Source: Arbacia lixula (lineage: Eukaryota; Echinodermata; Echinoidea; Arbacioida; Arbaciidae). From it: a DNA stretch of 64,000 nt. Shown here one piece after another: positions 34,063 to 47,235 of the stretch. The stretch's first letter is position 1, and each line of letters begins with the position of its first letter. Below the pieces are notes generated by a model, which saw only the letters and a list, made by a program, of their open reading frames with translations, searched no databases and was not told where the DNA came from. The stretch spans positions 62,001-126,000 of the forward strand of contig OZ022589.1 of the NCBI GenBank assembly GCA_963669155.1, in the 5' to 3' direction. Both the position numbers and the translations under genes were made by a program.

Positions 34063-36285
34063 CAATATTATGGTAACGACAGGGGCATACAATTAGCTCA
34101 TCGCTATTGTTTTAAAAATATTTTTTTCACTGACATCTTGAAGAAACCTTTGAAGGGTTTGAACTTTGATGGAGCAACCATATAGTTAGTCTGGCCTCGA
34201 GGGCGTTGGACATTATCCACAAAACTGTATACATTACTGCATGCAATCATACACGAAATACTAATCCACAAACATGCGCTACATACACACCCGCACGCAT
34301 GTTCATCTTCAATCACACACATACATGCACATACATACATCTAACCTCTCAGCAGCATAACGATAATTTGACCTCGACATGAAACCTCGACATGTGGGCG
34401 GGGTCGCTGTGGGCTTACGGTAGCCAATGAGGAGAGATTTACGGACCGAGAACCGGATAAGCGTCACACTCACAACAGCTGTTCGGTCACGTGACTAAGT
34501 GGTGGGTGCCTAGGCAACGCCTTCATATTTTGGTCTGTTCAAAGTTCGACCAGCATGTGTATCCTTGAAGACGGGGTGATGTTACAAAGCATGATTGCGT
34601 GAAGTTATGTAACATAGATCTTGATTTATTCTGCATCCTGAATAAAAAAAATATAAAATAAATGATTAATTAAATCATATCTAAGATTGATACATGAATA
34701 ATGCATCTGTATAGCTTCGAATCAGTTTGTTCGAGGGATAATGTATATACATGTACTGTTGTATTCCAAGCTATTTCTTAGAATGGAATAATAAATGCTT
34801 AATGTTGCAGACAGAATTCATACAAAACGGAAACTCGTTCTAGATGACTAGATTGGAAATCTCCATGTCATGGCGGCACGTTTCATAATCAGACTAAAAG
34901 CAGAATCTTATGTAGTTATTTGCCTCTGGGAAACTGGGAAGTGAAACGTGAAGTTGGATTTGCCCATGTAATCATCGTTTTTTCCCATAATATTCCCCTG
35001 CATCAAGCTGACAAGAAATGTCCCCGATAAGAGCATTGATCTATACGACTTTCTTTGATTGAGATATCAAACATGATTCTCTCCGCACAAGAATCTGCAG
35101 ATACTAGGCTATGATGTCGGACGGCCCGATCAAATGGATGGAAGGTAATGGTCAGTATGAAGCAATGTGAAGGTACTTGCTGTCTTTTATTCAGTGTGGA
35201 TTTTCTTTACTAGTTGGCCTGCAAGAGTGAAACACTATCTCTCAACGAACTGAGGAAGACATACCCTTATTCATGACAGGCCCTCACAAGCACGAGGACC
35301 TATTTAATGACATTAAAGAGTTTCGCATTAAAGTGACCTTAAATCCCCATCGTAATATGTCCTAACCATGCAAACTGCCATATCACAATTTGTGATGTTT
35401 ATGCAGTACAGTATATTGTAGTTTGGCGTATAAACGGGTTTGGGCAAAACATAAATAATAATAAATACAAACGTATTATGTATCTCGAAAGGTCTTTGCA
35501 TAGGTCTTTCACTGTCTGTCCCCAACAATCAGTTGTTTACGCAAGGGTTACTTTATAGTGAATATACATGTACCAGCTTATAATTATGTTCCTCTATTTG
35601 TCGCCAGACTGTCGATATTTTGGTCATGGTATTGATTCCAAAGCGACAAATTGTACAGCTCCATATTGATCAATCCTTTCTCTTTAATTCACTTACGTCA
35701 GTAAACTCGTCAGCAATCGATCGATTTTGAAAGGAGTTGTCCTATTTAGCATGCTAAATTAAGTTGTAATTCTAGTGCAAGTGTACGTATGAATTACGGG
35801 ATAGTGTGCAATAACACAAACTGCGCTGTCTTCATAAACATCTTAATGTTTTACATATCAGTCATACTAATCAAACTTGAGGGAATTGAATTGAGAGACG
35901 GTTTAGAAAAAAGTAAAACTTTCGCTAACACAATATTGTTATCTTCTTTCAAGACATTTGACCCTTGGGGTTAAAAAAAGGAATATAGAAATTTGAAGAA
36001 GGAAAGACGAATTTGTAATATAACAATTCTTATGGTTTTAATAATTTTCATAAAACGTGATCTCTCCTCCTTTCACTACTCCTTTCCCTTTCTTCACATA
36101 TACCTGAGTCACATGTCTTCACAGATTACAAACACATGGTGATACCGAACATTTTACCTCTTTCTAAACAGTATTTATCATTGATTAGATCACCATGGAA
36201 GCATTCAGAACATTTGATCTAATTATATTGTGACATGTAAAGGTAATTGACAATCGTTTGACACGGCGATGTTTCTGGAGACGCT
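34063..36285. other. Intergenic DNA, nothing recognised
   Basis: Low-complexity content is minimal. A GTGCCTAGGCAAC word at 34506-34518 resembles an RFX X-box. No gene is supported. Confidence 0.45.
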
Positions 36286-36296
36286 TTTGATGATGG

Positions 36297-36337
<41 letters not shown>

Positions 36338-36485
36338 GTGATGGTGATGATGATGATGGTGATGATGATGATGATGATCATGATGATGGTGGTGGTGATG
36401 ATGAAGATGATGATTGTGATGATGATGGTGGTGATGATGAAGATGGTGATTGTGATGATGATGATGATGGTGATGATGATGGTGG

Positions 36486-36516
<31 letters not shown>

Positions 36517-36523
36517 AAAGTAA
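36286..36523. repeat. (GAT)n trinucleotide array
   Basis: About 240 bases of GATGAT with interspersed GGT and GAA triplets. Open frames in all registers are artefacts. Confidence 0.95.
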
Positions 36524-37540
36524 TGACAGTCATGATTGCAATGACGATCATGTTGATGGTGACTGTGACCATGATCATGGAGAAAGCTCCATACAGTTAC
36601 CATGGTGATAAGGATTATTGAAAATACTGAATGTCGTTACCTTCCTAAAGTAAAAAAAAAAAAATATTACCAGTGTTGTTGAAAATTATGGTGTAATTAC
36701 GTTACAGAAATGTCAAAAACGAGCAGGAGTATATATGTAAACAAAAACAAACGAGCCATGGTCAGATGGTTGCTCCCTAGATCGCATTGGTCCTGTTCCA
36801 AAACGAGCACAGCTGAATCTCATTTAGCTGGAAGCCTGTTTTGAATTCCCTTCAGACTTCTTTCCCAAAAATCCTTTCAAATCAACTAGTGGGAGGTCGC
36901 ACAGTTCTTATTTGATGTCTATGCCCTGCTTAGACGGATCAAATGAAACAGCCAACATTCTCCGTGGGAACATTTGCTTGATGCAGACTTTCATCAGACT
37001 CTTGTTTTTCTTGTACCACGCAGGTCGTTACATCATATTGAGGAGAGCCTGGCGCGCCGCGCTCTAATGTGTTTTCGGTTTCGCAATCCTTTCTTCCTTT
37101 CTTTCCCCTCTTTGATTCTCCTGACAGTACTTCCGACAGATAATGTCCTTGGAGGAGAGATGTGATAGAGGGAAGAGCAGATTGGTCTAAGAAGAATGGA
37201 GGAAGACGTATGACAGGAACAGACTGTCTCGTCTGCACATTTGGGTCGGCCAAATATTAGTCATGTTAAGGGCGTTCTGATCATGACCTAGTATTATATC
37301 GCCTGCCCATTACGCTATGTGGAATCATGTGATGACAGAAACATACGATAGAGAATGTCAACGACAAAGATTGATGCACATATATAAATATATGTATAAT
37401 TATATAATATTTATTGAATGTATAACGATGGTGATGTGAATAAAATACATGTAGCTACAAAATGGAATGGAATAGATATGGAAGTGGGAAAAAGAGTGGA
37501 AGAAAGAAAGAGCAAAAATATATCACGAGCCAAGCAAAGA
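36524..37540. other. Intergenic DNA, nothing recognised
   Basis: A 104-codon minus-strand frame at 36939-37253 has no recognisable domain, signal peptide or splice context and is not called. Confidence 0.45.
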
Positions 37541-37593
37541 CGAAGAGAGGGAGAGAGAGAGCGAGAGAGAGAGCGAGAGACAGAGATAGAGAC

Positions 37594-37638
<45 letters not shown>
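37541..37638. repeat. GA microsatellite
   Basis: Interrupted (GA)n run of nearly 100 bases. Confidence 0.9.
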
Positions 37639-37640
<2 letters not shown>

Positions 37641-38803
37641 GGAGGGAAATAAACGGCGAGTGTGTTTAGGAGGGAGAACACCAAATGGATTCGGTATATG
37701 ACCTGTTTTGTATGTGTGAACAAAACATGCCAAATGCCACATTTTGTATTATTCAATCACTGCTTTTCATCTCATATTTCATGTTGTCACAAGTTTAACA
37801 ATCTGTCAAAGAGTTAAGAGTGTCAACCAAAGAGAAGACTTTGTTCTAGACTTAGTATTTATCCACTCTTTGACGACCTTCATGTACTAATAATGTTATT
37901 CTTAGAGCTTGAGTGAAACTGGGAGGCCGGAGTACCTCTGTAGCCCTTAACAATCCAGTGTCACATGTGTGCACAAGGAGCACACACATTAATTAGTATT
38001 CAGGGCCAGTAAGTTATTCAGGAGGATTGAAAACTATAAGCATATTTATAATCACAACATGACGTAAAGGTAAGCAAACAAAAAAACAAAAAATCAAGCA
38101 CGATATGAAATCAAGTCCCTGCAGTGGATTTTAAAATACTTAACCTTTGACTGAGTGTACGACATGATATTAAGTCAAAAGTAAGGAATATTCATCCTAT
38201 TACGATACATCATTCAATGATTATTAGTGAATTTTTAGCAAAGTCAAATCTTGTGATAAAAGAAGTCCAACCAACAGTTTATTTTGTGTTCGGTCATCTA
38301 CTCCCAAAAAGTTCGCTTATACAAGATATCTGGGGGTTTTCTTTCACCGTAAGTTGGCGCTCGGTCGTTTCCATTAGGTTAAAAACTCGAGTGAGAGCCA
38401 CTGGTCATGGGCTGACAATCAGCAATGAATTCGTGGAGAGAATAAAAAGAACACGCAAGTGAGTGTATACAGTTCTCAAGTTCAACGGTTGCAAACAGCA
38501 TTCTCGTTTTCTACATTGTGCCATGAACTAAAGAGGGCGACATACACATTTCCATATGTCGGGAAGCCCAAACTTGAGACTTTGAGCGGGATGACTGTGA
38601 TTCCTGCTTTATTTGAGTGAACACGATGATGTACTCATTCGTCACGTTACTGTAAAGGCTGAACATGCAGAATGCTATACAAACTTTAATTTCCAAACAT
38701 ATTAAATAATACGACATACATGTACAATGATCATTTTGTCCGTTTTATAATATTTTTATTTTATCTTGAGGAATTGGTTACTCTTTATGAAATTATTACG
38801 GCA

Positions 38804-38805
<2 letters not shown>
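37639..38805. other. Intergenic DNA, nothing recognised
   Basis: Ordinary AT-rich sequence without repeats or exons that I can support. Confidence 0.45.
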
Positions 38806-38838
<33 letters not shown>

Positions 38839-38911
38839 CCTCTCCCTTTTCTTCTATCTCCTTTCCTGTCTCCTCGTCCACATCTCTCATTCTCCCTCTC
38901 CTTCTCCATTC

Positions 38912-38943
<32 letters not shown>

Positions 38944-39059
38944 TCTTCTCTCTCCCTCTCCCTCATTCATTCTTAATTTTATTCTGCCTCCCTCTCTGTC
39001 TCCTCCTCCTATCTCTCTCGTTCTGTCTCTTACTCCCTCTCTCTCTATCTCTCTCTCTC

Positions 39060-39107
<48 letters not shown>

Positions 39108-39243
39108 CCTCTCATTCTCCCTCCAGCCCCTCTCTAACCCTTACTCTTTCCACTTCTTCTCCATCCCTCTCTCCGTCTCCTTCTCTCTCCATACCTCTCC
39201 TTCTCACCCCCCCCCACACATTTTTCCCTTATCCCCCCCCCCC

Positions 39244-39277
<34 letters not shown>

Positions 39278-39475
39278 GCTCTCTCTGTTCCTCTCATTCT
39301 CCCTCCAGCCCCTCTCTAACCCTCACTCTTTCCACTTCTTCTCCATCCCTCTCTCCGTCTCCTTCTCTCTCCATAGCTCTCCTTCTCACCCCCACACTTT
39401 TTTCCCTTATCCCCCCCTCTCTCTTTCTCTCTCTCTCTCTTTCTCCCTCTTTCTCTCTTCCCCCCTTCTCCTCTC
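38806..39475. repeat. CT-rich array with an internal 185-bp duplication
   Basis: Polypyrimidine block of (CT)n runs. The segment from about 39085 to 39245, containing 'ctctgttcctctcattctcc' and 'ttccacttcttctccatccc', is repeated at about 39275-39415, so a complex unit has duplicated inside the simple repeat. Confidence 0.85.
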
Positions 39476-40004
39476 TCGTCATGCTCGTCGACTATCTGTT
39501 CTGGTCGATGAACAACAAATTTCAGCATGGACAAAACTTTGTGATGTGCGTTTCTCTGAAAATCAATAACACGCACTTACTCGATCATGACGACATCTTG
39601 TCTGAAGGCTAGTTGTGCCATGTTGTTATGTTGACCCTGTGCCCCCTAATGACGTAATGATGAGCCAGGCTGAAAAGCATGTCAAGTCAAAAGTCAACTT
39701 CATTTCAAGATGACCCGAGAACGCGAGTGCCCTCTTCGGATGTGTGCATGAGAGCCGATCAAAAAGAAAAATATACAGAGTCGGGAAAAGGAGGAAAACA
39801 CGGCGGGAAATCATTCAACACTGTAAAAAAAAAGGTAGACAAAGTATTACAGGGAAAAACACTATTGTGGTGTCATTGATGTGAAAGGTCTTGCAGGGCA
39901 GGCACTCGGTGTGATGACATACATTGGAGGTAGTATCCGGTGGACAATCATTTCGTACAGGGCCGTACTCCATTCTCCGTCTCGCCGGATATCTCTAAGG
40001 ATGT
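39476..40004. other. Intergenic DNA, nothing recognised
   Basis: No repeats or exons that I can support. Confidence 0.45.
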
Positions 40005-40253
40005 ACGACGTCCTTGGTTGGCCTCATCTCTTCTCATCTTGCTTCTCATCAGCCACTCCCCCTTCTCTTCTCATCCTGCTTCTCATCAGCCACTCCCCCT
40101 TCTCCTCTCATCCTGCTCAGCCTGCTTCTCATCAGCCACTCCCCCTTCTCCTCTCATCCTGCTTCTCATCAGCCACTCCCCCTTCTCCTCTCATCCTGCT
40201 CAGCCTCCTCTCTTTCTCTACTGTTTGCATCTCTTATCTAACCCGTCTCTCCC

Positions 40254-40287
<34 letters not shown>

Positions 40288-40296
40288 CCTCTCCCT

Positions 40297-40345
<49 letters not shown>

Positions 40346-40720
40346 GTCTCTCCGTCTCTCTCTCCCTCTCTCTCTCTCTATCTATCTCTCTCTCTTTCTC
40401 TCTCCCTATTTCCCTCTTGATTGAATTGTATAGGAGTGTGCTATCATGTTCAAGAGTGTCAGGTGACAGTGCGTAATCCGGCAAGCAATATGCTCTACTA
40501 GTGTGTGGAGAAGCATATATGTTGACGAGATATCCCGCCCTCGGAAGATCTCTTTTTTCTGAGAAGGGAAAATTCATTGAAGTCATTTTTGCAATAATTA
40601 TTGACATCCGTGATGTAAATTACTTCCAAAGAAAATGAATGGGGGTGGGATGCAATACGTTTGGTGCCAGTGTATTATTGAATCGAAATGGCGTAATACT
40701 GGGATCATCTTCGGGCGATG

Positions 40721-40785
<65 letters not shown>

Positions 40786-40930
40786 TGTGTGTGTGTGTGT
40801 GTTAGAGACGGGTTAGATATAAGAGAGGCAAATAGTAGAGGAAAAGAGGAGGCTGAGCAGGATGGGATGAGAAGGGGGAGTGGCTGGTGAGAAGAAAGTT
40901 GAGGAGGAGTTGAGGCAAACCCCAACATCA
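40005..40930. mobile_element. Foldback element with (CT)n and (GA)n inside its arms
   Basis: The left arm has about four copies of a 35-45 bp unit with 'cttctcatcagccactcccc', then 'cagcctcctctctttctct', 'taacccgtctct' and (CT)n to about 40405. The right arm is the inverse: (GA)n and (GT)n at 40724-40801, then AGAGACGGGTTA and GGGGGAGTGGCTGGTGAGAAG. About 300 bases of unique loop lie between. Arms differ in copy number of the subunit. Confidence 0.7.
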
Positions 40931-41653
40931 TAAAAAGAGAGAGAAACAACTACGAAGAGAATTTTACAGTGACATACACGTCATATAGGCGTTATCTTTA
41001 CTTCCCTGCTCTGCGGTGACGAATGTAGCAGAAATACAAAAGCCATTTCGTATGTTTAGTGCCGTGCTGTGTAGCGGCTCGGATCCACTCCATATCCACG
41101 AAACCCTAGATACAAAATAAAGACTTTTTTGGACATTGTTGGCATTAATTTTGAATGAAACTTCTGAAAGCGACAATGCAAACAACAGATGTAAGTGTCA
41201 AGGCTTCCCGCAGACCGTCTGCATAGAAGCGACAGGTGTTACTCTGGTTGTAGGGTTTGACAATATGACTCGCTACACAGACACGTATACCTGGTGTTTC
41301 CACAATCGAAAAACATGACACACGCAACAAGTATTTTCTTTTTGAACTTTTCTTTTTAACTTTAACATTAAACAGACAATGGGAATTGAAAATGGACCTC
41401 AAATGGGTTTGTGTTTGACCAGTTCCTTTTTTTCTTCTTTGAACATAACCAGTTAAATTACACTATTAGATCAACGCATTTGTCAGGGTCACTCCTTGTC
41501 AAAGACTTATAACTCTTACTTCGATCACTTTGCAGCTAAAAGAAAGAAGCCGAGTCTTAGGCATGCAATAACATATTATCACCGGTACCTTCTGTAGTTT
41601 CGAATTGTGATATAGTATTACCAATCTAAACCAAAATTATAAAATGGGAACTA
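40931..41653. other. Intergenic DNA, nothing recognised
   Basis: Ordinary sequence leading up to the CAACTGG element. Confidence 0.4.
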
Positions 41654-43525
41654 CCCAGACGGAAAAACCAGTTGCGACTAGACCAGTTACACAAGTTGAT
41701 TCCAACTGGTAATTGATATGTAATTTGACCAGTTGAACCAGTTGATTTGACCAGTTGGACCAGTTGATCGGACCAGTTGAAAAACATTAAAATGAAGTTG
41801 GGATCGAGCTTTATCCTAGTGTAATCTTACCTTATAATAATCCTATCCTAACATCGTTGACTATTTCTTCAAGTGAGTTCTACTTCAATCCTAAGTATAA
41901 CCTAACCTACGTGAAATTAGATTTCTTTCAGCCACTACAAACTTCTCGATATTTCTCGGTGGAGCGCATCCATATACCAGTAACTGTTGTGAAGTAAACA
42001 AAACAATAGTTAGTAAATGCAAATCGATACGCATTTCATATATTTGCCTGGTTCTTTGAAGTGTAATTCACTTTTCAACGTTTACACTTGCAAACATTGA
42101 TTGAAATAAAATGTATTTCATCGTATATATTTGATCATATTAAAGTTATTGATTCAGAAGTCGAAAATTATGCCACAATTTGATACATGTTGCACAAACA
42201 TGAATACTCATGAGCATCCCAGGTAGTAGCATTCCAGTATAAACTGGAACAATATCACTAATTGTGTTAACAATTAGCAAAAGCGTAAATTCATATAGTT
42301 ATTAGGGTTATCCTTTAAGATGTACTTACGACTGAACTGAATAAGGATTGGGTCATACCAGATTATATAGGATTAGGCTAATAAGGGTTTTTTCAACTGG
42401 TTTTCTAACTGATACTCAACTGGTTTAATTGGTTTTTCCAACTGGTGCTCAACTGGTTTAACTGGTTTTTCCAACTGGTTTAGCTGGATTTTCCAACTGG
42501 ACCACTTTAATTTTCAGTGTTGCCTTTTGATTCAACTGCTACAACAGAGCAGTTGCACCTGATTTTTCCAACTGGTCTTTCCAACTGGATCAGTAATCCC
42601 ATTTCAATTTCCATGGTTGCCTTTTGATTCAACCGGACCAGTTGCAACTGTTTTTTTTTTCAAGTGGTGTTCAACTGGACAAGTAATCCGATGTCAATTT
42701 CTGTTTCAACTGGACCAGTTGCAACTGGATTTCCAACTGGTGTAACTAGTTTTTCCAACTGGTACTCAACTGGTTTAACTGATTTTACAACTGGCGATCA
42801 ACTGGTTTAACTGTTTTTTCCAACTGGACCAGTAATTCCATTTCAATTTACAGGGTTGCCTTTTAATTCAACTGGTACAAATAGACCGGTTGGTTTTTCC
42901 AACTGTTTTTTCCAACTGGACCAGTAATTCCATTTCAATTTACAGGGTTGCCTTTTAATTCAACTGGTACAAATAGACCGGTTGGTTTTTCCAACTGGTT
43001 TTTCCAACTGGACCAGTAATCCCATTTCAATTTACAGGGTTGCCTTTTAATTCAACTGGTACAAATAGACCGGTTGGTTTTTCCAACTGGTTTTTCCAAC
43101 TGGACCAGTAATCCCATTTCAATTTCCATGGTTGCCTTTTGATTCAACTGGACCACTTGCAACTGCTTTGTTTTCAACTGGTGTTCAACTAATTTTCCAA
43201 CTAGTGTTTAACTGGACCAGTAATCCCATGTCAATTTATGGTGTTCTGGTGTTTTCTACTGGTGTAACGGGAATTTCATTTTTCGGACCAGTTATCAACT
43301 GGTGTACGCAACTGGAAATAGCCTACATCATAGAGACGAGTTAGGAACTGGTGCAACTGGTCATAAAGGACTAATTCCAGTTACATTCTGTAAAAATGAC
43401 GGCTTGCTGTACATTTGAGACCATTAAGAATCAACTGGATCCAGTTGACTTTTACTGGTTCCAGTTGATTTCAACTAGAACCAGTTGGCATGTCCAACTG
43501 GTCCCAACTGGTTTTTCCTTCTGGG
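41654..43525. mobile_element. Terminal-inverted-repeat element packed with CAACTGG motifs
   Basis: The left end CCCAGACGGAAAAACCAGTTG is mirrored by the right end (reverse-read CCCAGAAGGAAAAACCAGTT). The left arm (to about 41785) carries ACCAGTTG words. A ~600-base AT-rich spacer follows. The right arm (from about 42390) carries roughly thirty CAACTGG words. Within it a 92-bp unit is repeated about four times in tandem (anchors at 42831, 42923, 43015, 43107). It has no coding capacity. Sea urchin TU foldback elements likewise have repeat-built inverted ends; relationship is untested. Confidence 0.8.
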
Positions 43526-44980
43526 AATATTGACCAGACTAGTCAATTTTCGACAATACCATTTATTCAGTCTCTAGTCGGAGAGAATCATGAGTACTGC
43601 AGCCAAACCCGTTTATTGAACAATTTGGATGTAAGAAACGCTCACCAGCAATGAAAGCCGCTTCTCATGATTATTGGGAGCATGTACAAGCAGGTACAAA
43701 CGAGAGGTGGGCTGTCATCCTTTCTGGTTTAATGGCAGGGTGTTCCATTTGCAAAAGTCACGAAACACGACAGGAAACAGAACTATACCCTAACAATGAA
43801 ATTTCACAGTCAGAGCTTCACAAACATTTATAGAAAAAGTGTAAAGCTCTCTTTCTTTACGTTTGAAACACATCGACATCTACATTGTCCGTGTCAGCGC
43901 GCGATGCGGGCATTGATCCTATTGCTCATATTGAACGCATGCACGCTTGCGAAAAACCTCCTCACAATCTGGCGATCGCTTTAAATTTCGCTTTAAGTCT
44001 GTTTCCAGTTTTATTATTAGGATGGAATTTCTGATGTAATATCTTCTTACATTTTCCGTTGGTTTTACCATTTTTATATGTGACCTGCAAAAGGGACACC
44101 TTAATTCGCAATAAGTTATAAGATATCACATGTCACATGTTTGGCGTACTGGACCATCAAATCTGATTGTGTAGCAAAGGGGTTTACACGTTTACAACTT
44201 TCCCCCTAACTGCGTAGTAACGCGTTATTGGATTCACCTGTATCTATTCATTCAGATTCAATGGATGGAATACACTTTGAATCTATTACCTGTTGCTACT
44301 CTGACACACCTCGGACAAGCTTTTGGGTTCCATTAGTAACGTATTGTTTGAAGGACGTGAAAAAAATGTGTAAACATAAACAATTTTGGTCTATTGCCCA
44401 TAATCATAAAAAAAAACAACTTTTACGCTCTCATATCAGTCCATGCTCATACCAAACGTGACATTCATACACTGGAAAAACGTTATCAAACTTGACGGGG
44501 GTCTCATTATTGACAGCCATCCTCAACACATATCTCTGGAGAGTGCCTACGCCTCTCCAGCCATGCCAGCTGTTGAAGCAATATTTTGACACGTCGAACT
44601 ATGTAACGTGACCTTGAAACACAAATTGCTCTTTCAACGCTGATCAATACTACATTAACAACGCGAGGTTACAGGCACCTGTTTCTCACAACAGTCACGT
44701 TTACCTAACGACAGAAATTCTGGAAAAAGAGCGTAAAAATATGTACTTACTGACGAAGGAGATTGATTATCTTTAATTCCGGTTAAAATCAGGGTTGGTA
44801 TGTTAACATGACTATTATGTCTCCGTAGATGTCGCCATAAAATGAATGAGAAATGTAAAAAGGCTAGGTTAGGGCTATGGTAAGGGTAAGCAGTTGGTCA
44901 GGTAAGTATTGATTGGGTTATAACAACGGCATGTTTACATGTCGACTGAAAGGGGCGTGTGTAATCACGCACAGCCACAA
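43526..44980. other. Intergenic DNA with fragments of dispersed repeats
   Basis: 43575-43625 is an inverted fragment of the repeat at 5009 and 33120. About 43690-44060 shares short segments ('catttgcaaa.gtca.gaaac', 'tttccagtt.t.ttattagga') with 58740-58990. No gene recognised. Confidence 0.4.
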
Positions 44981-45080
44981 TATGATATTTAAGCGGATTC
45001 GCCCTCCGCTCTTTTCGTTCACATCAGTGTTGAGTTTGTAAGGAAGTGTGACAAGCCTCAACTTCCAACCATGAAACTTC
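44981..45080 (+). promoter_or_regulatory. Promoter-like sequence, target unknown
   Basis: An ATATTTAAG TATA-like box is followed by a pyrimidine-rich stretch with TTCACATCAGTG (an initiator-like TCA about 35 bases on) and an ATG in good context near 45071 that opens only a short frame. It could belong to an unrecognised gene or a mobile element. Confidence 0.25.
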
Positions 45081-45535
45081 CAGTATATCATATCATCCAG
45101 TCAAGTGAAGGATGGAATGACTGACACTCATCCAACATATTTCATCACTGCGTACCTGTGCCTTGTTGACAGCTGCTCTACCTCTGACATCAAGTTTGCT
45201 TGCAACTCTCCTAAGACCATCCAGTTGTTATCCTCCTCTTGAAGAAATATTTTAGATGTGCTTACTGTTGATTGTGGCTCCCGGCCAGGATCTCTATCCC
45301 CGTCTTTTCAGCCAATGTGGTGGTCTCAAACTGAAGAATAAGCTGGATGGGTTTTCCTCTCTAGCTAGAGTCATTGCCATAGCCTTGTATTTCGTCCCCT
45401 TCCTTTGGTCTGCCCAGAGCCTCATTCTCTAGGCCTGCTAAGATCACATAGAGTCAGTTTACCAGTTATCTCTTTTGAGTAAAACTTAGAGCAGAGTCGC
45501 AAACGGATACCACTTTCGTTTTGTATTCAAAGTTT

Positions 45536-46030
45536 ATGCACGTTGTTCAAACAATTCGTGACTAATGGTAGCCCCAAATCGTATGTTCAAAGTGTGTTCT
45601 AGATACAGGTTAATGACATAACTCGTTACTCCACATTTGGGGAAAATCTGTGAAACCATTTTCGAAAAAGGTATAACTTACAAACTGTTTAATCTTATCA
45701 ATTTGACCAGTGTTTTACAACAAAACTTGCAAATAGCTAAATATTCAATCAGCCATCTCATGTTTCTTCAATAGACCATTAACGTTATTTAGGCAAATTG
45801 TATGCACGTCTTTCGAACAATACCTAACTAATGTTAAACCCAAGGTTTGTCGAGTAGCAACAATGCATTGCATTCCAACAATCGAAACTGTATTACTAGG
45901 TACATGTGGATAGCATAGCGTGTTTCTACGTAGTTAGTCCATAAGTTGTCAATACATTGCGAAAACGGCTTATTCAATAGCTCCGCAATTTGGCATCTGT
46001 GCAACGCTTAAACAACATTCTATCATCCAC
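45536..46030 (+). repeat. Possible 265-bp tandem duplication, diverged
   Basis: 'atgcacgttgttcaaacaat' with 'gactaatg' at 45536 is echoed by 'atgcacgtctttcgaacaat' with 'aactaatg' at 45801. Weaker matches follow in order. The identity is low. Confidence 0.35.
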
Positions 46031-46032
46031 CG

Positions 46033-46772
46033 TACATTGTCGTACCAGAGAGGTGTAAGGAATGGAGTCAGCACGAAGTGTAACTTATTCCTACAGCATT
46101 TATATCACAATGGAACATTTTACGCGTTTGGCTCTTTGATCGAGGGAGATCCGCCGCCAAACAAGCATGACAAATTTTGGATGCATTTAGAGGAATATAT
46201 ATCATGTATGCTCAGAAGATTTCAGAACCACTTCATGTACTGAAGTGCATGTGCAGTAGTAGAACATCGTATAACAATACGATTCTGTGAATTTCAGATT
46301 ATATTCGTTTTTTGTTTTTTGTTATTGTTTTGTTTTTTAATTTTTTTTATGAATGTCAGAGAAATGCCTCCAAATCGCATATTGGGCAATTTCCTTTCAA
46401 ATATCTTGTAAATCGTTTATTGAGCGTTTCACCTTCCATGGAAACAACCTCGATTTCATGTCCGGAGATGTCCGAAAAAGTTTGGACCAAATTCTTTCTA
46501 CAATTTTATAAAAATTTCCCTTCGCTCACCCCCAATCTAATTTTCAGCGTGTGTAATAAGATCAGCTACTAACTCCAAGCGAAGGCTGAACGGTTGACCT
46601 ATTTCTCAAACCAGATTTTCTTTTGTTATCCAGAGGAAGGCACTGAATGATTAAAAAAAAATACAGCTTATTGTTTGAAACACCTGAATGTCTTGAATTT
46701 TTATGAGGCGGAGGTCATCATAGATCAAAGAAAGTCTATCCGAGCGCAGTCCATCCATGATAGGTCCATGGA
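46033..46772 (-). mobile_element. 730-bp dispersed element, inverted copy
   Basis: Reverse-complement match to 33333-34062, end to end. It carries a T-rich insertion near 46306-46350 not seen in the other copy. Confidence 0.8.
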
Positions 46773-46844
46773 CATACCAGGTGTTCAAAAAATGACACTT
46801 CTGAAAAATTAGTTTCAACTCAATTCAAATTGACACATCATAAA

Positions 46845-46845
<1 letters not shown>

Positions 46846-46875
<30 letters not shown>

Positions 46876-47235
46876 GGTGTTGATTCAACCCCCTCCTCCC
46901 CCCCACCCCCCTCCCTCCCCATAAGATCTCGGCCATCAATCGCACAATCGTAATCTGTGGCGTACTCCACCAATGTATTTCTTACAAAGGGATTTTTTCC
47001 TATTTTATTTTAATTTAAATATGCTAATTTATGCGTGAAATCATTAATATTGCTTTAAATAGAAAAAATAAAGCTCTTAGAATCCAATTTTTTGTGCGAA
47101 TATTCTTTGTGGCAATCCTGATAACAAACTTGAAGAAATGGTATTAAACTTTATTCTTTATGTGTTGTATTGTTTTTTTTAAATATCCTTCTATATTTCT
47201 CTGTTTTTCCCTAGGGTTTTTAACCTTGACCTTGA
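46846..47235. mobile_element. Fragment related to the 21921-22688 element
   Basis: After (GT)n and poly-C tracts, 'agatctcggccatcaatcgc', ATTTATGCGTGAAATCAT and the T-rich 'tgttgtattgtttttt' follow the same order as 22002-22320. The terminal inverted repeats are not preserved. Confidence 0.6.

Noticed and set aside
36939-37253. 104-codon minus-strand frame
   Set aside because: No domain, signal peptide, splice signals or repeat relationship; length is within chance expectation.
44800-45480. Possible solo LTR around the promoter-like sequence at 44981
   Set aside because: No convincing terminal TG...CA pair, flanking duplication or second copy could be found.
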